NCBI GenBank assembly: GCA_963807675.1
Contig: CAWECP010000012.1
Span: forward strand, 806,001-870,000
Direction: 5' to 3'
Length of the DNA stretch: 64,000 nt
Origin: Bog-473 sp963807675
GTDB taxonomy: Bacteria; Actinomycetota; Acidimicrobiia; Acidimicrobiales; RAAP-2
Of this stretch, positions 52,192 to 61,396 are shown piece by piece. The notes under the pieces were generated by a model. The model was not told where the DNA came from, made no database searches, and saw only the letters and a program-made list of their open reading frames with translations. Positions within the stretch are counted from its first letter, which is position 1; every line of letters begins with the position of its first letter. A program made the translations under genes and the position numbers.

Positions 52192-53518
52192 CCGCCGCGA
52201 GGTCAGCGCGGGCAGCTCGAGCGGCGGCAGCGGCGGCGCGTCGCTCTCGGGGGCCGGGCGCGTGAGCAGATCGGTCGGCGGCGTGGCGCCAGCTTAGGCG
52301 TCGGTCCTCGCGGGCCCAGGGAAGGCCCGGCGGGTTATTCGCTCCGGCGCCGACGAGCACAGGCGGGTCGGTGCCGACGAAGCACGGCTGAATGGCTCGC
52401 TCCACCTTGCCGACGACCGACCTGCCGCGGCGAGGAGAGAAACGCTTGGCCGACTGCATCGACGGTGCCTCGATGAACTTGAACGACGCCACGGATACCA
52501 CCACCGTGGCCAGGCAGAAGATCAGGAGTTTCTCTGCGGCGCTCGCCATGGGGAGCAGGGCCACGATCAGCGTGAGGATGAGGTAGTGCCAGACGTAGAC
52601 GGAGTAGGAGATTCGTCCGACATACCGGAAGGGGCGGAGCGAGAACAACCGGCCAAATGGTGACCTCTGGTCGAGCACGCTGAGCACCAACGCCGCCGCG
52701 CCGACGGCTACGAGAGGATTGGCCCACACGAACCAGCTGGCGCTGGTCGTATGGATGCGCAAGGCCACCCAGGCGAAGAGGACGAGGGCCACCAGGGTGG
52801 CCGGTGTCGTCCAACGCGGTCTCCACCCCGTGTGCATCTTCCAGGCCACGAACGAACCGAACATGAGCCCGAAGAAGTTGGTCGGGGTCGAGAAGTAGGC
52901 GTACCACACGTTGTGCTTGACGACGTCGGCCAACACGCCGAGTGCCCAGGCCTCGATGGCGAACGACAGCGTGGCGACGCCGACCCATTTGGGCTGCCAC
53001 CGCAGCAACAGGACGAGCACGAGCGGCCAGAGAAAATAGAACTGTTCTTCGACGCTCAGTGACCAGATTTGGTCGATGCCCCAGCCGTTCGCCCACGAGA
53101 ACGAGCTGAGGGTCATGTCGTAGAAGCCGCTGAAGGCGGCGCCCGTCGTGGCCAGTGCTCGCCACATTGGGTAGCCGACCCGGACCGAGTAGATGAGACG
53201 GGACAGCACGAACGCCACGGCGAGCATGGCAAAGAGCGTCGGAAGAAGCCTCAGCGCCCGTCGCCGGTAGAAGGAGCCGATCGAGATCCGTCGGTTGACT
53301 TCGTGCTCCTCGAGGAGAAGGGAGGTGATCAGGAAGCCGGACAGGACGAAGAAGATGGTGACGGCTTCCCCTCCCCCAATGATGGGATCCCCGCTCCAGA
53401 GGAAGAAGGCGTGGGCCGCCAGGACGAGGACCAGGGCCAATGCCCGCACCCCGTCAAGGGCCGGTCGCCGCCCAAGCGTCCACAGCTCCCCCCGCGCCCC
53501 CCCGCCGTCCTCGGCCAT
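51947..53518 (-). CDS. Acyltransferase 3 family membrane protein with a run-on C-terminus
   Basis: A 523-residue open frame. Residues 1-370 are a standard acyltransferase-3 domain: PALDGVRALALVLVLAAHAFFL with the catalytic-region His, TIFFVLSGFLITSLLLEE, RRRALRLLPTLFAML, QIWSLSVEEQFYFLWPLVLV and YVGRISYSVYVWHYLIL. After about SFKFIEAPSMQSAKRFSPRRG the frame continues as Arg/Ala/Pro-rich sequence and overlaps capA by 245 bases. Another frame stops at 52335, so a single-base error near 52340-52420 may have extended it. It probably acylates an exported glycan. ATG 53518. Confidence 0.82.
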   Translation of the reverse strand: MAEDGGGARGELWTLGRRPALDGVRALALVLVLAAHAFFLWSGDPIIGGGEAVTIFFVLSGFLITSLLLEEHEVNRRISIGSFYRRRALRLLPTLFAMLAVAFVLSRLIYSVRVGYPMWRALATTGAAFSGFYDMTLSSFSWANGWGIDQIWSLSVEEQFYFLWPLVLVLLLRWQPKWVGVATLSFAIEAWALGVLADVVKHNVWYAYFSTPTNFFGLMFGSFVAWKMHTGWRPRWTTPATLVALVLFAWVALRIHTTSASWFVWANPLVAVGAAALVLSVLDQRSPFGRLFSLRPFRYVGRISYSVYVWHYLILTLIVALLPMASAAEKLLIFCLATVVVSVASFKFIEAPSMQSAKRFSPRRGRSVVGKVERAIQPCFVGTDPPVLVGAGANNPPGLPWAREDRRLSWRHAADRSAHAPGPRERRAAAAAARAARADLAAGETQPAHVGDRSPRPGPAGRGAVHPGQRPSLGSQRQPRGSEASPQAAPSSGRQSASRSGLGRERPAGHLRLRRRRALPGRH

Positions 53519-53577
53519 GACTCCCTGCCCCCCGTCCCCCAGGCATCCCTACGCCTGGGATAACGGGCGAGGGGGCC

Positions 53578-54741
53578 TCAGTGCACGTGTGGCATGCAAA
53601 GATCGTCGTACTCGGCGATGACGATCTCTCCGGCGTCGGGCCCGCAGGCCGGGCAGGCCGGGTCCTGGCGGACCTTGAAGGTGCGGAAGGACTCCTCGAG
53701 CGCGTCGTAGGACAACAGACGCCCAACAAGCGTGTCCCCCAGGCCGAGCAGGATCTTGATGGTCTCGATGGCCTGAATGGAGCCGATGATCCCGGGGAGC
53801 ACTCCAAGTACCCCGGCCTCGGAGCACGACGGCGCCAGCTCGGCCGGCGGCGGCTCGGGGATGAGGCAGCGGTAGCAGGGCCCGCGGTAGGGATCGAAGA
53901 CCGTGACCTGCCCCTCGAAGCGGAAGATCGAACCGTGCACGACCGGGATGCGCTTCAGCAGCGCGGCGTCATTGACCAGGTAGCGGGTCGGGAAGTTGTC
54001 GGTCCCGTCGACGATGACGTCATAGCCGTCGATGATCTCGAGGACGTTGTCGGCGCCCAGGCGCACGTCGTAGGTGACGACGTTCACGTCGGGGTTCAGG
54101 GCGGTGAGCGTCTTCTTGGCCGAGTCCACCTTGCGCTCGCCCACCCGGTCCATGTTGTGCAGGATCTGGCGCTGCAGGTTGGACTCGTCGACGACGTCCA
54201 TGTCGATGATGCCCAACGTCCCCACGCCGGCGGCGGCCAAGTAGAGGGCGGCCGGCGACCCCAGGCCCCCAGCGCCCAGGAGCAGCACCTTGGAGTTGAG
54301 GAGCTTGAGCTGGCCCGTCTCGCCCACCTCGGGCAGGAGCAGGTGGCGCTGGTAGCGGTTGCGCTGGGCCGGGGTCAGGGCCTCCGGCGCCTTCCACGGG
54401 CGCCCGTCGTCCTTCCACTTGTTGAACCCACCGATCAGGGACTGCACATCTGAATATCCGAGGTCCTGCATCGTCTTGGCGGCGAAGGCCGACCGCACCC
54501 CGCCGGCGCAATAGACGACGATCGGGCCGGACTTGTCCGGCAGCTTGCCCTCGACCTGGAACTCGAGGTGCCCCCGGGGCAGATGCACGGCGTTCGGGAT
54601 GGCTCCCTGCTCGTACTCGTCGGGCTCGCGCACGTCCAGGAAGGTCACGCCACCCTGCTCCAGCAGGGCCTCGGCGTCGGGTGGCTCGACTTCGCGGATG
54701 GATGCCTTCGCCTGGTTCAGAAGCTCTCGGGGAGTGGCCAC
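53578..54741 (-). CDS. Rhodanese-ThiF/MoeB fusion (sulfur carrier adenylyltransferase/sulfurtransferase)
   Basis: A 387-residue two-domain protein. Residues 17-115 are a rhodanese domain with active Cys78 in VVYCAGGVRSAFAA. Residues 120-387 are an E1-like MoeB/ThiF domain: QRHLLLPEVGETGQLKLL, KVLLLGAGGLGSPAALYLAAAGVG (ATP site), DESNLQRQILH, VIDGTDNFPTRYLVNDA and the zinc cysteines CYRCLIPE and CPACGPD. It should adenylate and thiolate a ubiquitin-like sulfur carrier (MoaD, ThiS or CysO type). The rhodanese is at the N-terminus, whereas MoeZ/MOCS3 proteins carry it at the C-terminus. No carrier protein gene is adjacent. Confidence 0.93.
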   Translation of the reverse strand: MATPRELLNQAKASIREVEPPDAEALLEQGGVTFLDVREPDEYEQGAIPNAVHLPRGHLEFQVEGKLPDKSGPIVVYCAGGVRSAFAAKTMQDLGYSDVQSLIGGFNKWKDDGRPWKAPEALTPAQRNRYQRHLLLPEVGETGQLKLLNSKVLLLGAGGLGSPAALYLAAAGVGTLGIIDMDVVDESNLQRQILHNMDRVGERKVDSAKKTLTALNPDVNVVTYDVRLGADNVLEIIDGYDVIVDGTDNFPTRYLVNDAALLKRIPVVHGSIFRFEGQVTVFDPYRGPCYRCLIPEPPPAELAPSCSEAGVLGVLPGIIGSIQAIETIKILLGLGDTLVGRLLSYDALEESFRTFKVRQDPACPACGPDAGEIVIAEYDDLCMPHVH

Positions 54742-54859
54742 GCGTACCTCCGGGTCACACCGGCCGATCGGCCGGCCTCGAACCGTAAAACACTACCAGC
54801 GGGGTCAACTATTCCCTGCCGGCCGGGCCGTCGCCTCCCCGGTGCGAGACTGCGGCCCC

Positions 54860-55468
54860 ATGGAGCTCCACGAGGCCATCCGGCGGCGCGCCATGGTGCG
54901 CAGCTTCTCCTCCGAGCCGCTGGACGCCGGGGTCGTCGACCGGTTGCTCCATGCCGCGCTGCGCTCCCCGACGGCCGGCAACACCGGCGGGACGGTCTGG
55001 GTCGTGCTCGAGGGGACCGCGCAGACCTCCGTTTATTTCGAGGCCACCACCGACGAGGACTGGCGCCGCGCCTACCGGAATTGGATCGAGGGGTTGCAGC
55101 GGGCCCCGGTCGTCCTGCTGGCCTACACCTCGCCCGAGGCCTATGTCGCCCGCTACGCCGAGCCGGACAAGAGGGACGCCGGGCTGGGGGAGGAGACGGA
55201 GGCGTGGGCGATGCCCTACTGGTACGGGGACGCCGCCTTCGGCGTCATGGCCGTCCTGCTCGGGGCCGTCGACGCCGGACTGGGCGCGAGCATTCTCGGC
55301 ACCTTCCGGGGTGAGGAGGAGCTGGCGCGCCGGCTCGACGTCCCCGGCGGCTGGCGCCTGTTCTGCGCCGTGGTGCTCGGGCATCCCGACGGGCAGGACC
55401 ACCGGTCGGCCTCGCTGGACCGCGCCCGGCCGCGGCGCGCCGAGCGCATCCATCGCGGCCGGTGGTGA
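54860..55468 (+). CDS. Nitroreductase-family protein
   Basis: A 202-residue FMN-type nitroreductase fold protein. MELHEAIRRRAMVRSFSSEPL and LLHAALRSPTAGNTGGTVWVVLEG (flavin phosphate block S-P-T..N) open the domain; YGDAAFGVMAVLLGAVDAGLGASILGTF is the helical dimer block with G..AS.LG, and PGGWRLFCAVVLGHPDG the final flavin-site strand. A charged region EAYVARYAEPDKRDAGLGEET covers the active site. These enzymes reduce nitro groups, enones or iodotyrosines; substrate unknown. ATG 54860. Confidence 0.88.
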   Translation: MELHEAIRRRAMVRSFSSEPLDAGVVDRLLHAALRSPTAGNTGGTVWVVLEGTAQTSVYFEATTDEDWRRAYRNWIEGLQRAPVVLLAYTSPEAYVARYAEPDKRDAGLGEETEAWAMPYWYGDAAFGVMAVLLGAVDAGLGASILGTFRGEEELARRLDVPGGWRLFCAVVLGHPDGQDHRSASLDRARPRRAERIHRGRW

Positions 55469-55509
55469 GTGCGACGCCCTGAGCCACCTGTCGCGCCCGG
55501 AGCTCGCTT

Positions 55510-55515
55510 TAGGCT
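55510..55515 (+). promoter_or_regulatory. Putative -10 box of the GT8-like gene
   Basis: TAGGCT, six bases before ATG 55522, same sequence and spacing as before 25467. Confidence 0.5.
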
Positions 55516-55521
55516 CGACGC

Positions 55522-56427
55522 ATGTCACGGGTCATCGTCAGCGCAAGTGACGACAACTACCTGCCGCTGGCGAAGGGGCTGTGGTTGTCGTTGCGGGAAT
55601 CCCCCTACGATCTGGCGTTCGTCGACTTCGGGAACGCCGATCGGACCAAGCAGTGGCTCGAGGCCACCTCGCCGGCGGTCAGGATCGTCTCCGTGCCGAG
55701 CGCAGTCGACCGGTGGGTCACGGACCTGGCTCGGGCCCACTATCACCGCGCCCTCCTGATACGCCCGTTCCTCCCCGAGATGCTGCCCGAATGGGAGACG
55801 ATCCTCTGGCTCGACTCGGACTGCTGGGTACAGGACCTCGGCTCGGTCGAGCTGATCTTCGACGTGGCCGAAGACCGCCGGGACTGCGCCGTGGTGACCC
55901 CACTGCTCGATCTGGCTTACTACCCGCTGTTCGACTTCCCCGCCCAATTCATACGGGACAACGTCAGCGCAGTCTACGACGCGTTCTACGGCGCCGACGT
56001 CTCCGCCGATCTCTCCCTGCGACCCATTCTCTCAATGGCCTCGTTCGCCATGCGACGCGACAACCCGCTCTGGCACGAGTGGGCGGCCGAAATCGAGCGT
56101 CTCTTTCGCTGCCACGAAGGAGTGGCGGAGAACATCCTCCACGTCGCCGAGCAAACCGCTTTCAATTATCTGGCCTACTCGAGCGGCAAGTACGTCGCCC
56201 TGAGCGCCCGGCACAGCTTCGTGGCCAGCCTCGGACCCTTGACCCGCGACCACGAGGGAACGGTGGTGGTGCATGAGCCGGAACACCGTCGAGTCGGGAT
56301 CATCCAACTGAACGGTGTCACCGACGGGCACGCCACGCGCTACCTCGACGAGGGATTGCTCTTCGGCGGAGGGAGCTACCTGACACCCGAGGACCGCGCG
56401 CACCTCCTCTCGCTGCGACGATCTTGA
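55522..56427 (+). CDS. GT8-like glycosyltransferase family protein
   Basis: A 301-residue protein of GT-A type. VIVSASDDNYLPLAKGLWLSLRESPYDLAFVDFG is the opening block, WETILWLDSDCWVQDLGSVEL holds a D-S-D metal motif, and EQTAFNYLAYSSGKYVAL and RVGIIQLNGV resemble the later GT8 blocks. It lacks a signal or membrane segment. It is isolated from the other glycan genes by about 2 kb. The fold is likely; donor and acceptor are unknown. Confidence 0.7.
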   Translation: MSRVIVSASDDNYLPLAKGLWLSLRESPYDLAFVDFGNADRTKQWLEATSPAVRIVSVPSAVDRWVTDLARAHYHRALLIRPFLPEMLPEWETILWLDSDCWVQDLGSVELIFDVAEDRRDCAVVTPLLDLAYYPLFDFPAQFIRDNVSAVYDAFYGADVSADLSLRPILSMASFAMRRDNPLWHEWAAEIERLFRCHEGVAENILHVAEQTAFNYLAYSSGKYVALSARHSFVASLGPLTRDHEGTVVVHEPEHRRVGIIQLNGVTDGHATRYLDEGLLFGGGSYLTPEDRAHLLSLRRS

Positions 56428-56442
56428 CCGGCGCCGAAACCG

Positions 56443-56994
56443 TCAACCCACGCGCTTGGACAGCAGGTGCTCCGGCCCCTCCTGCCAGCGCGCCATGGCC
56501 CACAGCAGGTCCGACAGCCGGTTGAGATAGGGCAGGACGAACGAACCGTCTTGGGGCTCGGCCACGGCCAGCCGCTCGGCCCGGCGCACGACGGCACGGG
56601 CCAGGTCGAGCGCGGCGGCGGTGCGGTTCTCCCCCGGGATGGTGAAGTCGCTCGGCATGTCGAAGCGCTCGCGCAGGTCGTCGATCGAGGCCTCCAACGC
56701 ACGCACCATGTCCGGCGTCACCAAGGTCGACCCCGCCTTCAGCTTGGCCCGGTTCTCCGGCGCGGTGGCCACCTCCGCCATCAGCACGTAGAGGTCGCGG
56801 GCCAGGGCGGTCAGGCGGTCGTGCGCCTCCGAGCCCGGCTCGGTCTCCGCCCGCGCCACCCCGATGACGGACTGCGCCTCGTCGACGGCGCCGTTGAGCT
56901 CGATCCGCCACGAGTCCTTGCCCACCCGCCCGCCGAACAGCAGGCCAGTGGTGCCGTCGTCGCCCCGCTTGGTGTAGATCCTGGGTGGCACCAC
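56443..56994 (-). CDS. Cob(I)yrinic acid a,c-diamide adenosyltransferase (PduO type)
   Basis: A 183-residue ATR enzyme that forms adenosylcobalamin. The P-loop-like RIYTKRGDDGTTGLLFGGRVGKDSW opens the protein, then VDEAQSVIGVARAE; the conserved FTIPGENRTAAALDLARAVVRRAERLAV holds the Arg/Glu cobalamin-site residues, and LPYLNRLSDLLWAMARW the C-terminal helix with N-R-L-S-D-LL. All PduO-type motifs are intact. It is divergent from metH (59 bases) and would feed the acyl-CoA mutase at 46008-47618. Confidence 0.93.
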   Translation of the reverse strand: MVPPRIYTKRGDDGTTGLLFGGRVGKDSWRIELNGAVDEAQSVIGVARAETEPGSEAHDRLTALARDLYVLMAEVATAPENRAKLKAGSTLVTPDMVRALEASIDDLRERFDMPSDFTIPGENRTAAALDLARAVVRRAERLAVAEPQDGSFVLPYLNRLSDLLWAMARWQEGPEHLLSKRVG

Positions 56995-57038
56995 GCGGGA
57001 TGCTACCGGGGCCGTCAGGAGGCATCGTGAGGCGCCGG

Positions 57039-57044
57039 TAATCT
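57039..57044 (+). promoter_or_regulatory. Putative -10 box of metH
   Basis: TAATCT, nine bases before ATG 57054; a weak GAAGG at 57046-57050 lies too close to the start to be a good ribosome site. The 59-base divergent gap has no room for a cobalamin riboswitch. Confidence 0.4.
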
Positions 57045-57053
57045 TGAAGGCTT

Positions 57054-60000
57054 ATGGCCCCCTCGCCCGAACTCCTCGGACGCCTCGACCCGTCCGCGTC
57101 CCCGTACCTGCAGGCGCTGCGGCAGCGCACCGTCGTCTTCGACGGCGCCATGGGCACCAATCTGCAGCTGCTCGGTCTGGGGGCGGACGACTTCGGCGGC
57201 CCCGAGCTCGAGGGGTGCAACGAGGTGCTGGTCGAGACGCGGCCCGACCTGGTGGCCCAGGTGCACCGCTCCTTCTACGAGGTCGGCTGCGACGTCGTCG
57301 AGACGGACACCTTCGGGTCCACGTCGGTCGTGCTGGCCGAGTACGGGTTGGCCGACCGGGCCCGCGAGCTGACCCGCCGGGCGGCCGAGCTGGCCTGCTC
57401 GGTGCGTGACGAGTTCTCAGGGCCGGAGCGGCCGCGCTGGGTGGCCGGCTCCATGGGGCCCGGGACCAAGTTCCCGACGCTCGGCCAGATCTCGTACGCC
57501 GACTTCCGCGACGCCTACGAGGAGCAGGCGCTCGGGCTGCTCGAGGGCGGCGTCGACCTCCTCCTCATCGAGACGCAGTTCGACCTGCTGTCGGTCAAAG
57601 CCGCCATCAACGGCGCCCGCCGGGCCATGACGGCGCTGGGGCGGATCGTGCCGCTGCAGACGCAGGTGACCATTGAGCTGACCGGCCGCATGCTGCCCGG
57701 CACCGAAATCGGCGCCGCCCTGACCGTGCTCGATGCCATGCAGGTCGACGTGGTCGGCCTCAACTGCGCCACCGGACCGGTGGAGATGAGCGAGGCCCTG
57801 CGCCATTTGTCGGGGGCCAGCCGCGTCCCCATCTCCTGCATCCCGAATGCGGGCCTCCCGTCGGTGGTCGACGGCCAGATGCACTACGACCTCACGCCCG
57901 AGGGCCTGGCCGATCACCTGCACCGCTTCGTCACCGAGTTCGGCGTGGCCGCCGTCGGCGGGTGCTGCGGCACCACGCCGGACCACCTGGCCGCGGTGGT
58001 CGAGCGCTGCGCCGGCGCGGTGCCGGCCGTGCGCACCCCGGTGCACGAGGCTGCGGCGGCCTCCATCTACACGTCGGTGCCCTTCAAGCAGGACACCTCG
58101 TTCCTGGTGGTGGGTGAGCGCACCAACGCCAACGGGTCCAAGGCCTTCCGCGAGGCCATGCTCGCCGGCGACTGGGACACCTGCGTGGCCATGGCGCGCG
58201 ACCAGATCAAGGAGGGCTCGCACCTGATCGACGTGTGCGTCGACTACACGGGCGCCGACGGCGTGGCCGACATGACCGAGGTGGCGTCGCGGCTGTGCAC
58301 GCAGTCGAGCGTGCCCCTCATGGTCGACTCCACCGAGGGGCCGGTCGTGCGCGCCGCGCTGGAGTGGATCGGAGGCCGGCCCATCCTCAACTCGGTCAAC
58401 CTCGAGGAGGGCGACGAACCCGGCACCCGCCTGGACACCTTCCTGCGCCTGGCTCGCGAGTTCGGGGCCGCGGTCGTGTGCACGTGCATCGACGAGGAGG
58501 GCCAGGCGCGCACCCGGGAGTGGAAGCTGCGCGCCGGCGCGGAGTATCCGCGACATCGCCGTCGAGCGCTACGGCCTGGCCCCCGAGGACCTGCTGTTCG
58601 ACGCCCTGGCCCTGCCGCTGTCGACCGGCATGGAGGAGAGCCGGGGCGACGGGATCGAGACGATCGAGGGCATCCGCTCCATCAAGGCCGAGCTGCCGGG
58701 GGTGTCGACCATTCTGGGTCTGTCCAACGTGTCGTTCGGCCTGAACCCGGCCGCCCGCCAGGTGCTCAACTCGGTCTTCCTGCACGAGTGCGTGGAGGCC
58801 GGCCTCGACTCGGCCATCGTGCACGCGTCGAAGATCCTTCCGTTGTCCCGGATCGACGAGCGGGCCAAGGAGGTCTGCCTCGACCTGGTCTACAACCGGC
58901 GCACCGACGACTACGACCCCCTGCAGGAGCTGCTGAGCCTGTTCGAGGGGGTCAAGGCCAGCACGGGCCCGCCGGACGAGCACCTCGACTGGCCGCTGGA
59001 CCAGCGGTTGAGCCAGCGCATCATCGACGGCAACCGCAACGGGCTCGAAGGCGACCTCGAGCAGGCGCTCGGGGACGGCCTGGGCGCGCTCGACATCGTC
59101 AACGACATCTTGCTGGCCGGCATGAAGGTCGTGGGCGACCGCTTCGCCTCGGGCGAGATGCAGCTGCCCTTCGTGTTGCAGTCGGCCGAGACCATGAAAG
59201 CGGCCGTCGCCTACCTCGAGCCCCACATGGAGAAGACGGACCAGGGTGGCAAGGGCACGGTCGTGCTGGCCACGGTCAAGGGCGACGTGCACGACATCGG
59301 CAAGAACCTGGTCGACATCATCCTGACCAACAACGGCTACCTGGTGGTCAACCTCGGCATCAAGGTGGGCATCAACGAAATGGTGGCCGCCGTCGAGGAG
59401 CACAACGCCGACGCCATCGGCATGAGCGGCCTGCTGGTGAAGTCGACGCTCATCATGCGCGAGAACCTGATCGAGCTGAACGATCGCTCGATGTCGACGA
59501 TCCCGATCCTGCTGGGCGGCGCCGCGCTGACCCGCACCTACGTCGAGCGCGACCTGCGCGAGGTCTACGACGGCCGCCTCTTCTACGGGCGCGACGCCTT
59601 CGAGGGCCTGCGCACCATGGACCGCCTGGTCGAGCTGAAGCGCAACGGCGAGGAGGACCCGTTGTTCGGGCGCGAGATCTCCGAGCGCAACGTGCCCAAG
59701 CGCAGCCGCCTCGATCCTGACACGTCGCTCGTGGAGGGCCAGCCGGCCCGCTCCGACGTGGCGGCCGACAACCCGCTCTTCCCGCCGCCCTTCGTGGGCA
59801 CTCGCGTGGCCAAGGGGATCCCCCTCGACGACATCGCCGAGTACATCAACCTGACCGCGCTCTTCCGGAACCAGTGGGGCTTCCGACCCGAGAACGGCGA
59901 GAACGACGCCGAGTTCAAGGACCGGGTCAAGGCGACCTTGCGCGAGCAGCTGGCCAAGGCCAAGGAGGCCGACCTGCTCGTGCCCCAGGTGGCCTACGGC

Positions 60001-60561
60001 CACTTCGCCGCCAACGCGGAGGGTAACGACCTGGTCATCTGGAAGGACGAGACGCGCTCGTCGGAGTGGATGCGCTTCACCTTCCCGCGCCAGCGCAAGG
60101 AGCCCTGGCTGTGCATCAGCGACTTCTTCCGGCCGGTTGGCTCGGGCGACGAGGACTTCGCGACGTTCATGCTGTGCACCATCGGGTCGCGGGCCTCGGA
60201 AGAGACGGCCCGCCTGTTCGGCGAGGACCGCTACCAGGACTACCTCTTCCTGCACGGCCTCAGCGTCGAGATGGCCGAGGCGACGGCCGAGTACTGGCAC
60301 CGCCGTATTCGAGAGGAGCTGGGTTTCGCTCAGGAGGACGGCCCGACGCTGACCGGCCTGTTCCGCCAGCAGTACCGGGGCGGCCGCTACTCGTGGGGCT
60401 ACCCGGCCTGCCCCGACCTGAACGACAACGCCAAGGTGGTGGAGCTCCTGGGAGGGGACCGCATCGGCGTGACCGTGAGTGAGGGGTTCCAGCTGTACCC
60501 CGAGCAGACGACCGACGCCATCGTCTGTCACCACCCGGAGGCCAAGTACTTCGTCGCATGA
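57054..60561 (+). CDS. metH: Cobalamin-dependent methionine synthase, frame-interrupted
   Basis: About 1168 residues in two frames. The homocysteine-binding domain (1-330) has zinc ligands Cys238 (GLNCATGP) and Cys304/Cys305 (GGCCGTTPDH). The pterin domain follows: VVGERTNANGSKAFREAMLAGDW and DVCVDYTGADGVADM. The frame shifts at REWKLRA where one extra base (about 58535) occurs; the body resumes ARSIRDIAVERYGLAPEDLLFDAL. The cobalamin domain has GDVHDIGKNLVDIILTNNGY with axial His near corrected residue 746. The reactivation domain ends RYSWGYPACPDLNDNAKVVELL and EGFQLYPEQTTDAIVCHHPEAKYFVA. Removing one base restores a full enzyme. The following gene overlaps the stop by four bases. Confidence 0.93.
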
Positions 60562-61370
60562 GGACGAGGCCGGGTGGGGGCGCTGCCGGCCTGGCCCGGG
60601 CGGCCGCCGTCGACCTCTGCCTCGGTGTCGGATGCTGCCTCGGTCTCCTCATAGGCCTGGGCGCCGGGTCCTCCGGCGCGGCGACGAGCACGAGCACCAG
60701 CACCAGCACCAGCACCACGGCTCCCCAGTCGGCCCTGGCCACCGTCGTGCTGAGCGAGCTGGGCCCGGGCTACGCGGTGACCTCGGAGGGCCCGCTCGAC
60801 GCCGGCTCGTTCGCCTCGAGCGCGCCCGACCCGTCCGCGGCCTCGGGCGCGCTGGCCTCGCTCGGCACATCGATCGCCACCTACCAGCGGGAGTGGGCCG
60901 ACGACGGGGGCAGCAACGAGGTGCAGGACCTGCTGGTCAAGTTCCCGTCGTCCGCGCCGGCGCAGATCTTCCTAGCAGCCGTGCAGCGCTCGCTCGACTC
61001 CGGCGAGATCCTCAAGTCGGGCCCCGTGGCCGGCGTCCCGGGGGCCCGGACGGTCAAGTACTTCGCTTCCACCAGCGCGGAGGGCGTGGGGCAGGCCATC
61101 ACCATGCGCGCCGGTGTCTACGTCGACCTGCTGTCGTTCTTCTCCGCTTCGGGTGCCGTACAGCCGATCACGCCGGCGGACGCCGCCGTGCTCGCCAAGG
61201 CCCAGCACGCCGCCATGGCGTCCGCGCCGGGCGGGACGACGACGGCTCCGGGGTCGTCTCCGCGAGGCGACGCATTCGGCTGGATCGTCTTGGGGGCGGG
61301 GGTGGCGGTGGCGGCGCTCGTCTCGTTCGGGTTGGTCAGGCGCAGCCGGTCGAGGGCCCCCTCAGGCTAA
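60558..61370 (+). CDS. Membrane-anchored extracytoplasmic protein of unknown function
   Basis: A 270-residue protein; ATG 60558 overlaps the metH stop (ATGA). A hydrophobic N-terminal segment (VDLCLGVGCCLGLLIGLGAG) is followed by a simple-repeat Ser/Thr linker (about 60684-60720 in the DNA). A folded region of about 160 residues comes next (LSELGPGYAVTSEGPLD, LGTSIATYQREW, EVQDLLVKFPSSAPAQIFL). It ends with FGWIVLGAGVAVAALVSFGLV and a short Arg-rich tail, so both ends are in the membrane. The fold is not recognised. Coupling to metH is probably incidental. Confidence 0.68.
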   Translation: MRTRPGGGAAGLARAAAVDLCLGVGCCLGLLIGLGAGSSGAATSTSTSTSTSTTAPQSALATVVLSELGPGYAVTSEGPLDAGSFASSAPDPSAASGALASLGTSIATYQREWADDGGSNEVQDLLVKFPSSAPAQIFLAAVQRSLDSGEILKSGPVAGVPGARTVKYFASTSAEGVGQAITMRAGVYVDLLSFFSASGAVQPITPADAAVLAKAQHAAMASAPGGTTTAPGSSPRGDAFGWIVLGAGVAVAALVSFGLVRRSRSRAPSG

Positions 61371-61371
61371 G

Positions 61372-61385
61372 CGGGTGCGCACCCG
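61372..61385. other. Perfect 14-base palindrome between convergent genes
   Basis: CGGGTGCGCACCCG lies between the convergent stops at 61370 and 61397. It has no loop and no T run; it may be a bidirectional terminator element or chance in GC-rich DNA. Confidence 0.3.
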
Positions 61386-61396
61386 GGGCGCGCCGG

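Noticed and set aside
56995..57053. Cobalamin riboswitch upstream of metH
   Set aside because: The gap is 59 bases; no B12-box-like sequence and no room for the structure.
60684..60720. AGCACC simple repeat as a mobile or regulatory element
   Set aside because: It is in frame and encodes a Ser/Thr linker after a membrane helix, a common feature of exported proteins.
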